From contig JASHUF010000140.1 of NCBI GenBank assembly GCA_030040175.1, positions 1-6,546 on the forward strand: 6,546 nt of DNA. The letters are read 5' to 3'. Position numbers and translations under genes: made by a program. This stretch comes from Acidobacteriaceae bacterium. GTDB taxonomy: Bacteria > Acidobacteriota > Terriglobia > Terriglobales > Acidobacteriaceae. Numbering within the stretch: the stretch's first letter is position 1; every line of letters starts with the position of its first letter. A model generated the notes under the pieces. That model was not told the origin of the DNA. It did no database searches and saw nothing but the letters and a program-made list of their open reading frames with translations. This document shows, one piece after another, positions 1 through 6,193 of the stretch.

Positions 1-640
1 CATCGTTGGTGCCGGAAGCCACCCGGATCGCGGTGGGAACGATTATGTCGCTCGAACCGGCAATCTCGATGGGCCAGTAATTGGAAGAATTGGCCGCGTT
101 GCCGGCCGCCGGGTTAATGCCCACAGGCGTGCTTGAGGTGGCCGCAGTCAGCGGAAAGACGCCGATCGAACCGGAGCAGGGATCGGCTGCGGAGCAGATC
201 GCCAGCGGCTGATAGGTGTCCGCCACATAGAGATTCGATTTGTCGGCGGCGATGGCGAGGGGAAAGATCCCCGGCGTGTTCACGGTGTTAAAGGGGTAGA
301 GCTTGCCGTCCGTGCCGATGACAAACTGAACAATATTGTTGTCAAGCTCATTGGCCACAAAGAGGCTGCCGTTGTCGGCGGAGACGGCCTCGGAGACGGG
401 ATCGCGGCCGCCGGAGGGAAACGGCGATGCAGGGATATGACGCATCTTGCCCGATTCCGAGTTGATCTCGAAGACGTCGATTTGGCCGTAGTTGTTGGCG
501 CCCGCAGCCTTGGAGCTGGCTACGAAGACGAAATCCACGGTAAGGGTTTCGTTAATCTGGGAGCAGGCCGTGACCAGCGTTGCCGCCAGGAGACTGGCCG
601 CTGCAACCAGGCCAAGCTGACTCGATTTGTTGAACTTCAT
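1..640 (-). CDS. Beta-propeller (YncE/lactonase-like) lipoprotein, N-terminal part, cut by window edge
   Basis: Partial gene: 213 codons from ATG at 640 to the left edge, with no stop inside the window. The N-terminus has a short basic start (MKFNK), a hydrophobic core and the lipobox V-T-A-C with the acylated Cys at residue 26, so the product should be an exported lipoprotein. After it come propeller-type repeats, each a strand of the form 'I-x-V/Q-F-x-I...G-K-L/M' (about residues 52-66, 101-115 and 157-) followed by 'L-Y/F-V-A-N/D' (94-98, 137-141). The fold resembles the seven-bladed YncE/lactonase propellers; the substrate or partner is unknown. It is a paralogue of the gene at 842-2251: both have Cys26 lipoboxes, an N-Y-G-x-I strand after the signal and a C-x5-C loop containing D-P-C (here C149 and C155). 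I chose the ATG at 640 because GAAAG lies 6 nt upstream and M-K-F matches M-R-F of the paralogue. ATG at 646, in frame two codons earlier, is possible. Lactonase activity is not shown. Confidence 0.82.
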   Translation of the reverse strand, partial: MKFNKSSQLGLVAAASLLAATLVTACSQINETLTVDFVFVASSKAAGANNYGQIDVFEINSESGKMRHIPASPFPSGGRDPVSEAVSADNGSLFVANELDNNIVQFVIGTDGKLYPFNTVNTPGIFPLAIAADKSNLYVADTYQPLAICSAADPCSGSIGVFPLTAATSSTPVGINPAAGNAANSSNYWPIEIAGSSDIIVPTAIRVASGTND

Positions 641-841
641 GCGCATCTTTCGTCAAAGGCCGGGAGGGGAGCACCCTCCAAGAAAAATCAGTTCGAACCG
701 AACCCCGGAATCCGCGAGTACGCTGCGGTTCGCGCCGGTCCGCTTTGCGCCAGGCTCCGGTTCGCGCCGCTGGCGCCAGATTTCCAGAAGCCGTTCGAAG
801 GCGCGGCCAGGCTGGAAACACCGCCAGAGCCGCGCGCCCCA
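641..841. other. 201-bp spacer between the two propeller genes, with small inverted and direct repeats
   Basis: No gene is visible here. Read on the minus strand, a GC-rich imperfect hairpin (arms 800-805/833-838 and 812-815/824-827) starts a few bases after the stop of the upstream propeller gene, but no T-tract follows, so it is not a classical terminator. A 12-bp direct repeat, CGGTTCGCGCCG, occurs at 726-737 and 758-769. A perfect 6-bp stem with a 5-nt loop (663-668/674-679) sits 22 bases upstream of the ATG at 640, in what would be its leader. I see no convincing -35/-10 pair, so the downstream propeller gene may be cotranscribed with the upstream one or use a promoter I cannot recognise. 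Confidence 0.4.
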
Positions 842-2251
842 TCATCCCGTGCGCCCGTCCATCAGGCACCAGGTAGGCGGACCCGGCAGCGGATAGGTGC
901 TGGTGACGCGCATGCCGTCGAGCTCGCCGGAGAGCGGATCGAGTATGCGCCCGGTGATGGTGGAATCGCCTTCGTTGGCCTCGTAAATGAACTGGTTGGA
1001 GGGGTCCTCCACAATACATTGCGGAGCGGAGCCGGAGCCAAAGGGCTCACCCAGCACAAAGCTCAATTCATAAGGCGAGGTCTGGATAACGTAGGCCGCG
1101 ATGTTGCTGGCCGGATAGATCCCGGCAACGTTGCTCCCGTCATTGGCAAGATAAAGATATTTGCCCTTGCTCTCGACCAGCAGCTGAATGGGATTGGAAA
1201 GCGAGGGATCGTCGGGAACGATGCCGCTGGTTTCCGATTGCAAGGCTCCGCCCGTGCCTACGGTGAAGGGCAGGATATGGCTCGAATATGTTCCGGGGTT
1301 GAAGTTGCAAGTTGTGGTCGGGCAACTCGGAATCGTAGCCGGCTCGTTATCGAGCACGTAGACTACGCCCGACCCGCTGACGATGGCGTTGCCCTCGCCC
1401 ACCAGGCCGCTCGCGGTATAGGGATCGCTGAGCTGCTGCGCGCTGTTGGCGCTCAGCGTCAACTGGCCGCTGGTGGAGCTATACGCATAAGGCCATACGA
1501 TGCCTCCGCCGCTGTAAGGGAAGGAGGCTTGCGGATTCGCCGCGGTCAACGTGAGGATGTACCCGCCGGACAGGAGAAAGTCGACGGGATTGGCGGGAAC
1601 AGGAAAGTAGGTAAGCGGGCAGGGCAGCAATGCGCTCGGGCAGTTGGCCGCGGTGACGGCGGCGTCCTGGATGACGCTGAGACGTCCCGTGTTCTGGTTG
1701 ATCTGGAAGACCGTGATGTCGCCGCAGGAGGTGACGGAGGCGCCCAGGGCTGCCTGGCAGGCCGCGCTCGAGGGAGAATCGTGATCGAGCGCGAGAAGAT
1801 AATTGCCGGTGGGGTCGCCGATCAGCCGGAAGGGATTAATGCCCTGGGTGTAAAAGGTGTTCTGGTACGTGAGAATGCCGTTGCCGCCCACGATGAACTG
1901 GGTGATCGTCGAGCCGGTACAGGGATCGTCGGTGGTGCAATCGCCGTTGCCTTCGGCGTCCACGCCGCGATTGAGCACGTAAAGAAAGCGGCTGCTGCTG
2001 GTGAGCACGGCGCGCACGGGATTGGCGCCCTCGGAAGAAATCGGCAGACCGTTAACGGGAGCCAGCTTGCCCGTGTTGTGATCGATTTTGTAGCCGCTGA
2101 TGAAGCCGTAGTTGCCGGTCGAGAGGGTTGCCGTACCCGTTACATACAAGAAGCCGACTGTATAACTCTCCACACAAGACGTCACGCCGAAGACGACACC
2201 CAGCGAAAGCGCGCCGATCAGAAGTGCCAAGCCGAATTTCGTAAACCTCAT
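842..2251 (-). CDS. Seven-bladed beta-propeller lipoprotein (YncE/lactonase-like)
   Basis: Complete 469-residue protein. A hydrophobic signal sequence ends in the lipobox V23-T-S-C26, so it should be lipidated and anchored outside the cytoplasmic membrane. The mature part shows seven copies of a strand motif of the type 'x-I-x-x-F/Y-x-I...S/T-G-x-L' near residues 49, 114, 177, 251, 324, 384 and 430. Between them lie 'N-P...D/S-x-G-x-F/Y-L-Y-V-x-N' segments (about 77-94, 139-158, 221-236, 353-371, 410-426). Seven repeats fit a seven-bladed propeller of the 6-phosphogluconolactonase/YncE superfamily. Enzyme activity cannot be claimed; many such exported proteins are binding or surface proteins. 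Besides Cys26 there are ten cysteines, mostly in close pairs (105/111, 165/176, 204/211, 310/315, plus 412 and 462), suggesting disulfide loops. The start is supported by AAGGA 5 nt upstream of the ATG. It lies between the M13 peptidase gene (341 bp upstream) and a paralogous propeller gene (201 bp downstream), all on one strand. Confidence 0.85.
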   Translation of the reverse strand: MRFTKFGLALLIGALSLGVVFGVTSCVESYTVGFLYVTGTATLSTGNYGFISGYKIDHNTGKLAPVNGLPISSEGANPVRAVLTSSSRFLYVLNRGVDAEGNGDCTTDDPCTGSTITQFIVGGNGILTYQNTFYTQGINPFRLIGDPTGNYLLALDHDSPSSAACQAALGASVTSCGDITVFQINQNTGRLSVIQDAAVTAANCPSALLPCPLTYFPVPANPVDFLLSGGYILTLTAANPQASFPYSGGGIVWPYAYSSTSGQLTLSANSAQQLSDPYTASGLVGEGNAIVSGSGVVYVLDNEPATIPSCPTTTCNFNPGTYSSHILPFTVGTGGALQSETSGIVPDDPSLSNPIQLLVESKGKYLYLANDGSNVAGIYPASNIAAYVIQTSPYELSFVLGEPFGSGSAPQCIVEDPSNQFIYEANEGDSTITGRILDPLSGELDGMRVTSTYPLPGPPTWCLMDGRTG

Positions 2252-2334
2252 GCGATTCCTTCATCCTGGTACGGCTTCAGCCGTCAGGTTTGGTCGTTCC
2301 CGAGCAGGGCTGGGGTGGGACGGGTCCCTGCTGC

Positions 2335-2364
2335 ATTGTAAAAGCCGGGGGTAGGTCGTGCCTA
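2335..2364 (-). promoter_or_regulatory. Candidate sigma-70-type promoter for the propeller gene
   Basis: On the minus strand, TAGGCA (2364-2359, 4 of 6 matches to TTGACA) is followed after 18 bases by TACAAT (2340-2335, 5 of 6 matches to TATAAT). Transcription would start roughly 75-80 bases before the ATG at 2251. The -10 match is good and the -35 is weak. This is the best pair I could find in the spacer, not a proven promoter. Confidence 0.3.
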
Positions 2365-2519
2365 GTGTTTCCAGTATCTTCCGGAATCAGGACACGGATT
2401 CAACCCGCGTCTTCCAGGTGGCGCAAGCGGTTGCAACGCCGCGGCGCCCGACAATGTCTTCAGGATGCAATCGCGATTTTGGACGCGCGACGGGCGGTAA
2501 GGTCAACGCGGCCGGCGAC

Positions 2520-2581
2520 AAAAAAATCGCGCCGTGGAGAACACTCAGCCGCGTTGCAAGCCCGGCGCGGCCGGCGCCGGG
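2520..2581 (-). terminator. Possible terminator region after the M13 peptidase gene
   Basis: Eleven bases after the peptidase stop, the minus strand has a perfect 7-bp GC stem CCCGGCG/CGCCGGG with a 7-nt loop (2581-2561). A second, weaker structure follows (CGCG arms at 2553-2550 and 2531-2528), and then one A and a run of seven T (2526-2520). The strong stem is too far from the T-run for a textbook intrinsic terminator and the nearer stem is imperfect, so termination here is plausible but not certain. Confidence 0.3.
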
Positions 2582-2592
2582 AAGTGGCCGCA

Positions 2593-4671
2593 CTACCATA
2601 CGCGGCACGAGTTCACCGGGACCATGGGCTGCCCTTTCCTGCACCCGAAGGCCTTACCGAACTCGTCGAAATTCTGCACCGTTCCGTTGACTCTCCATTT
2701 ACCCGGCGAGTGGGGATCGATCAGCGCAAAACGGCGGGTTGCCGCATCCCTGACGTTCTGGCACCACCCCTGAGCAAAGCCGATGAAATAGCGCTGCGCC
2801 TCGGTAAATCCGTCGATCTTTTCGTCGATCGACTCGCCTTCCTGGGCCAGCGTGGCCAGCAAGGCCTGATAGGCGAGGCGCAAGCCGCCATTGTCGGCCG
2901 TGTTCTCGCCCAGGGTGAGATGGCCGTTGACATACTGCGCCGGCGCACCGGCGGTGGCCGGGGCAGCCAGAAAACCGTCGTACTCGTGGACGAAGCAATC
3001 CGTCCGCTGGGTAAATGCCTTGCGGTCCTCCGCCGTCTGCCACTCTTTCAGGTTGCCATTGCCGTCGTACTTCGAGCCCTCGTCATCGAAGCCATGCGTC
3101 ATCTCGTGACCGATGACCATGCCGATGGCGCCGAAGTTCACGGCCGGGTCCGCCTTGAAGTCGAAGAACGGCGGCTGGAGAATGCCTGCGGGGAAGTTAA
3201 TGTCGTTGAACGAAACTTCGTAGTAGGCGTTGACCGTGGGCGGAGTCATGGTCCACTCCTTCTCATCGGGCGGCTTACCCAGCTTGGCGTATTCGTAATT
3301 GCGCTCGTAGACAGCCGCATGATGCGTGTTTTCGATAAGCTCCGCGCGGCTGACTTTGACGCTCGAGTAGTCGCGCCATTTCTCCGGGTAGCCGATTTTA
3401 TTGCGGATCATGGACAGCTTCTGCTCGGCTGCCTTTTTGGTCTGGTCGGACATCCAGGGCAATCCCTGAATGTCTTCGCCCAATGCTTTTTCGAGTGCCG
3501 CTACCAGCCGGTCCATGCTCTCTTTGGCCGCGGGCGGAAAATTCTGTTTCACCCAGTCCTGGCCGACGGCCTCGCCCAGCGCGCCATCGGTCAGGCTCGT
3601 GCACTGTTTCCAGCGCGCCTGCGGCTCCTGTTGGCCGCCCAGCGTGTGCTGAAAGAAGTCAAAGTTTTCATCGAAAAATGCCTTGGGCAAATTCGCAGCC
3701 TGCTCGTGCAGGACATGCCAGCGCAAATAGCTCTTCCAGGCATCGAGCGGCTCGCTGGCGAGCGTGCCGCTCAGCGCCTTGAAGAAATCGGGCGTGGCCA
3801 CGTTGAGGGAGTCGAAGCGGCCGATACCGATACCCCGGAAGTAGACGTTCCAGTCGAAATCCGGAGCCAGGCTCGAGAGCTCCGCCAGCGTGTAGATGTG
3901 GTAATGCTTCTCGGGATCGCGCAGATCCGTGCGGCTGGTGGAGGCCTTCGCCATGGCGGTTTCGATTTCCATTACCGCCGCGGCCTCCCGCGCGGCCTGG
4001 TCGGGCGAGTCGCCGGCGAGGGTGAACATCTTCTTCATGTGGGCGGCGTATTGATCGCGTATGGTAGCGAAGTGACTGTTGTCCACGATGTAGTAGTCGC
4101 GGTCGGGCAGCGAAAGTCCGCCTTGGATCAATTCGGCAATCTGTTTCGTCGAGTCCTTTTCATCCACGCTCACTCCGAACTCGAAGAATCCATCCGGCGT
4201 GCCCTGATTTTCCAGCCGGCTCAGGAGGGCCGGAATTCCCTTGATGCTCTTCAGCCGGTCAATCTCAGACCATGAACTCCGGATGGGCGCCAGCCCCAGC
4301 TTCTCGATGGTGTCTGTGTCCATGCAGGCCGCGTAAAAGTCGCCATATTGCTTCTGAAGCGGCGTCTGCGGATTTTTGGCCGCGGCGTCGAGATCCTGCC
4401 ACAGCAGATAGCGGTCGCGCTCGATCAGCTCAGAAAACCGGGCCCAGATAATCTGGTCTGAGGGGATGGGATTGTTCTTCATCCAGTTGCCGCAAGCGTA
4501 CTGATAGAAATCCGTGCACGGGTCCGCTGTCAGGTCCATGGCCGAGGCATCGAAGCTCTTGATGACGGGCGGCTCGGAAGTGGGCGTGCTCAAAGACTGC
4601 GATGGAGCGGGCGCCTGCGCCCACACGGTTGCAGCCGACAGCAGCAGAAGAAGAATACCGCGAGATTGCAT
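2593..4671 (-). CDS. Secreted M13 family (neprilysin/PepO-like) zinc metalloendopeptidase
   Basis: 692 residues, the normal length for the family. It should cleave oligopeptides and small polypeptides outside the cytoplasm. A Sec signal peptide (MQSRG, then ILLLLLSAATV) precedes a cleavage site near residues 18-20, with no lipobox. The N-terminal M13 domain begins with D-P-C-T-D-F-Y-Q-Y-A-C-G-N-W (50-63). The catalytic part has N-A-Y-Y (481-484, substrate backbone binding), F-P-A-G-I-L-Q-P-P-F-F (493-503), the zinc site H522-E523-M-T-H526, the third zinc ligand E589 in E-N-x-A-D-N-G-G (589-596), and D-P-H-S-P-G-K (652-658), whose His stabilises the transition state in this family. The C-terminus C-R-V-W is typical. 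Eight cysteines fit the conserved disulfides. All expected catalytic residues are present, so it should be active. The start is supported by AGAGGA 6 nt upstream of the ATG. It is divergent from the pectinesterase gene and 341 bp upstream of the propeller gene. The natural substrate is unknown. Confidence 0.95.
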   Translation of the reverse strand: MQSRGILLLLLSAATVWAQAPAPSQSLSTPTSEPPVIKSFDASAMDLTADPCTDFYQYACGNWMKNNPIPSDQIIWARFSELIERDRYLLWQDLDAAAKNPQTPLQKQYGDFYAACMDTDTIEKLGLAPIRSSWSEIDRLKSIKGIPALLSRLENQGTPDGFFEFGVSVDEKDSTKQIAELIQGGLSLPDRDYYIVDNSHFATIRDQYAAHMKKMFTLAGDSPDQAAREAAAVMEIETAMAKASTSRTDLRDPEKHYHIYTLAELSSLAPDFDWNVYFRGIGIGRFDSLNVATPDFFKALSGTLASEPLDAWKSYLRWHVLHEQAANLPKAFFDENFDFFQHTLGGQQEPQARWKQCTSLTDGALGEAVGQDWVKQNFPPAAKESMDRLVAALEKALGEDIQGLPWMSDQTKKAAEQKLSMIRNKIGYPEKWRDYSSVKVSRAELIENTHHAAVYERNYEYAKLGKPPDEKEWTMTPPTVNAYYEVSFNDINFPAGILQPPFFDFKADPAVNFGAIGMVIGHEMTHGFDDEGSKYDGNGNLKEWQTAEDRKAFTQRTDCFVHEYDGFLAAPATAGAPAQYVNGHLTLGENTADNGGLRLAYQALLATLAQEGESIDEKIDGFTEAQRYFIGFAQGWCQNVRDAATRRFALIDPHSPGKWRVNGTVQNFDEFGKAFGCRKGQPMVPVNSCRVW

Positions 4672-4824
4672 CGAAGATCCTCTCGGGGGATGTGGATCGG
4701 CCAGGGGTCGTTCCGGCGTGAGCGACTTACACGGCGGCGGAACGGGAGATCGGGGTCACCTGGGTCAGCCCGGCACACTTTACGTTGCCCAACAGGCTAC
4801 CACATGCAGGCCAGCGCGCAGCGG

Positions 4825-4836
4825 GTTGGCGCCAAC
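4825..4836. promoter_or_regulatory. 12-bp perfect palindrome in the divergent region (candidate operator)
   Basis: GTTGGCGCCAAC is a perfect 12-bp palindrome, and the symmetry resumes beyond one mismatch (CG at 4822-4823 with CG at 4838-4839). It lies 38 bases upstream of the pectinesterase ATG, in the 203-bp region shared with the divergent peptidase gene (4672-4874). A dimeric repressor site is possible, but no regulator gene is in the window and I cannot name a family. I found no convincing promoter for either divergent gene in this region. Confidence 0.25.
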
Positions 4837-4874
4837 GCGTGGACTCGGCAAAGGGGGCAGGGTCCCAGAGGCCG

Positions 4875-5803
4875 ATGAAGATGCGACAACGCTGCCTGGT
4901 GGTAGCTGCGGCTCTGCTGGCCGGCGCGGGGCCGGAGCCATTTGCCCGCGCGCAGGGCGTGCACGTGCGGGTCTCGCCCCATGTGAAGACCGGCGTCGAA
5001 GGCCCAACCGAGTTTCCCACCATCCAGATGGCGTTGGATCATCACCCCTTCGCTGGCAACGGTCCGGACGGCAAGCCGGAGCGCGTGTATATCGAGATTG
5101 CGCCGGGTGTCTACCACGAGCGTGTGATCGTGACGCAGAACCATGCCAACATCACCCTGGTTGGGATGGCGAAGACACCTGCCGGCGTGGTGATCACCAA
5201 CAGCCTGAACGCGAAACAGGCCGGCGGAACATTCTTCACCGAGACCGTAGAGATTAATGGCGACTGCTTTGAAGCCGACAACCTCACCTTCGAAAATACG
5301 GCCGGCAGTATTATGTGGACTCCTACATCGAGGGCGGCGTGGACTTCATCTTCGGCAACGCGACCGCGGTTTTCGACCACGACGAGATTCACGCCGATGA
5401 ACCGGGGTATCTGACTGCGCAGTCGCGCACCTCGCCCGAGCAGACTACGGGCTACGTGATTCTCGACAGCAAAGTGACGGGTGAAGCTGAGCCGGCGGAA
5501 GGCGCCGCGCCGGGAGCGGCGGAAGCGACTGCGCGGCACCGCGACACCATCAGCCTGGGCCGGCCGTGGAGGCCGTATGCGCGCGTGGTCTATATCAATA
5601 CGGAGCTCCCTGCGGATGTGATCCCGCAGGGATGGAGCGCGTGGGGAAATCGGGACCCTGCGCCGCTGGCCTATTACGCCGAGTATCGCTCCACCGGACC
5701 GGGCGCCAACCCGGCGGCGCGCGTGCCTTGGTCGCATCAGCTCACCGCGCGTGAGGCCGCACAATACCAACCCCGCATCTTCCTCGCCGGCAAGGATCAT
5801 TAG
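4875..5803 (+). pseudogene. Secreted pectinesterase (CE8), broken by an internal deletion and frame change
   Basis: An intact version would remove methyl esters from pectin outside the cell. The first frame (4875 to about 5306) gives a signal peptide (MKMRQRCLVVAAALLAGAG..., cleavage near A-R-A/Q at residue 26) and the N-terminal beta-helix: F-x-T-I-Q-x-A-L, G-V-Y-H-E-R-V, then L-T-F-E-N-T-A-G (137-144). The second frame (from about 5300) continues with G-R-Q-Y-Y-V-D-S-Y-I-E-G-G-V-D-F-I-F-G, including the nucleophile Asp (5342-5344), then L-G-R-P-W (5555-5569) with the substrate-binding Arg and Trp, and a normal C-terminus ending at TAG 5803. In intact family members about 35 residues separate N-T-A-G from R-Q-Y; they include the oxyanion-hole Gln residues and the acid/base Asp of Q-D-T-L. 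All are absent here, and the downstream half is in another frame; read through, the first frame stops at 5414. The start is ATG 4875, or ATG 4881 with AGAGG 9 nt upstream. An assembly error could produce the same picture. Confidence 0.88.
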
Positions 5804-5849
5804 GGACCCGGTTGCGGCTGCGGCGAAGCTGCCGTGAAGTATTGCCATC

Positions 5850-5878
5850 TTGACATACGTACAGGAATCCTGTACCTT
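5850..5878 (+). promoter_or_regulatory. Promoter of the yefM-yoeB operon
   Basis: A perfect -35 hexamer TTGACA (5850-5855) is followed after exactly 17 bases by TACCTT (5873-5878), a weak -10. It lies 22 bases upstream of the antitoxin ATG, giving a short leader with AAAGG at 5885-5889. The weak -10 and the palindrome in the spacer fit a promoter controlled by the operon's own products. Confidence 0.65.
5859..5875. promoter_or_regulatory. Perfect 17-bp palindromic operator in the toxin-antitoxin promoter
   Basis: GTACAGGA (5859-5866) and TCCTGTAC (5868-5875) form a perfect 8-bp inverted repeat around a single central A. It fills most of the -35/-10 spacer and overlaps the -10 box, so a bound protein would block RNA polymerase. 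In Escherichia coli, YefM and YefM-YoeB repress their own promoter by binding palindromes with a TGTACA core; the GTACA/TGTAC arms here are close to that core. Autorepression by the adjacent antitoxin is inferred from this. Confidence 0.65.
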
Positions 5879-5899
5879 ATTTTGAAAGGCGATTCAGAT

Positions 5900-6187
5900 A
5901 TGTCCATCGAAACCACCTACACTGCTCTCCGCGAGAATCTGGCGTCGTATCTCGACCGTGCCGTGGACGACCGCGAAGTGATTGTCGTGAAGAGGCGCGG
6001 CGCACGCGATGTGGCGATCATCGCCGCCGACGAGCTCGCGGGCCTGGACGAAACCGCGCACCTGCTGCGCTCACCGGCAAACGCCAGGCGATTGCTCGAA
6101 TCTCTGCGCGAACTCGATCGCGGCAAAGGGAAGAAGATGACTGTGGCAGAACTCCGCCGCTCAGTCGGCCTTGACGCAAAGCGCTGA
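5900..6187 (+). CDS. yefM: YefM-family antitoxin (Phd/YefM superfamily)
   Basis: 95 residues. The N-terminal half is a Phd/YefM DNA-binding and dimerisation domain (T-x-Y-T-A-L-R-E-N-L-A-S-Y-L-D-R-A-V-D-D, then V-I-V-V-K-R-R-G). The second half carries the YefM signature L-D-E-T-A-H-L-L-R-S-P-A-N-A-R-R-L-L-E-S-L (about 50-70), the segment that wraps the YoeB toxin. It should neutralise the toxin encoded 6 bp downstream and, alone or in complex, repress the operon by binding the palindrome at 5859-5875. The start is the ATG at 5900, with AAAGG 10 nt upstream and a match to known YefM N-termini. A GTG at 5834 is in frame but lies upstream of the promoter and operator. The tail after residue 75 (K-G-K-K-M-T-V-A-E-L-R-R-S) is a little longer than in the E. 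coli protein. Confidence 0.95.
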   Translation: MSIETTYTALRENLASYLDRAVDDREVIVVKRRGARDVAIIAADELAGLDETAHLLRSPANARRLLESLRELDRGKGKKMTVAELRRSVGLDAKR

Positions 6188-6193
6188 CCCAAA

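Larger units (their letters stand above)
2252..2592. other. 341-bp spacer between M13 peptidase and propeller gene
   Basis: No coding region fits here: the open frames crossing it are antisense shadows of the flanking genes. On the minus strand it holds, in order, a possible terminator for the peptidase gene (2581-2520), a candidate promoter (2364-2335) and the ribosome binding site GAAGGA just before the propeller ATG. The length and these signals suggest that the peptidase and the propeller genes are transcribed separately, although readthrough cannot be excluded. Confidence 0.4.

Noticed and set aside
800..838. Intrinsic terminator after the complete propeller gene
   Set aside because: The stem is interrupted by an internal loop and no T-run follows on the minus strand.
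437..2341. 634-codon open frame on the plus strand
   Set aside because: It lies antisense to the two propeller genes, starts inside one and has no signal, domain or ribosome binding site I recognise. The minus-strand frames show lipoboxes and propeller repeats, so this is a high-GC shadow.
2290..4275. 661-codon open frame on the plus strand
   Set aside because: It is antisense to the M13 peptidase, whose catalytic motifs are all present on the minus strand. The plus-strand product is arginine-rich and without recognisable motifs.
4514..5257. 247-codon plus-strand frame overlapping the peptidase start and the pectinesterase 5' half
   Set aside because: It overlaps two well-supported genes, is rich in Gly and Arg, and has no family resemblance. 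It is a GC-driven shadow.
5295..5320. Programmed ribosomal frameshift in the pectinesterase
   Set aside because: There is no slippery sequence, and a frameshift would still leave about 35 conserved residues missing, so deletion or misassembly is the better explanation.
5111..5848. 245-codon minus-strand frame across the pectinesterase
   Set aside because: It is antisense to the clear pectinesterase halves, and its composition (Arg/Ala-rich) is typical of a shadow frame.
5834..5899. Upstream GTG start for the antitoxin
   Set aside because: Using it would place the promoter and palindromic operator inside the coding region and add 22 residues not seen in YefM proteins.
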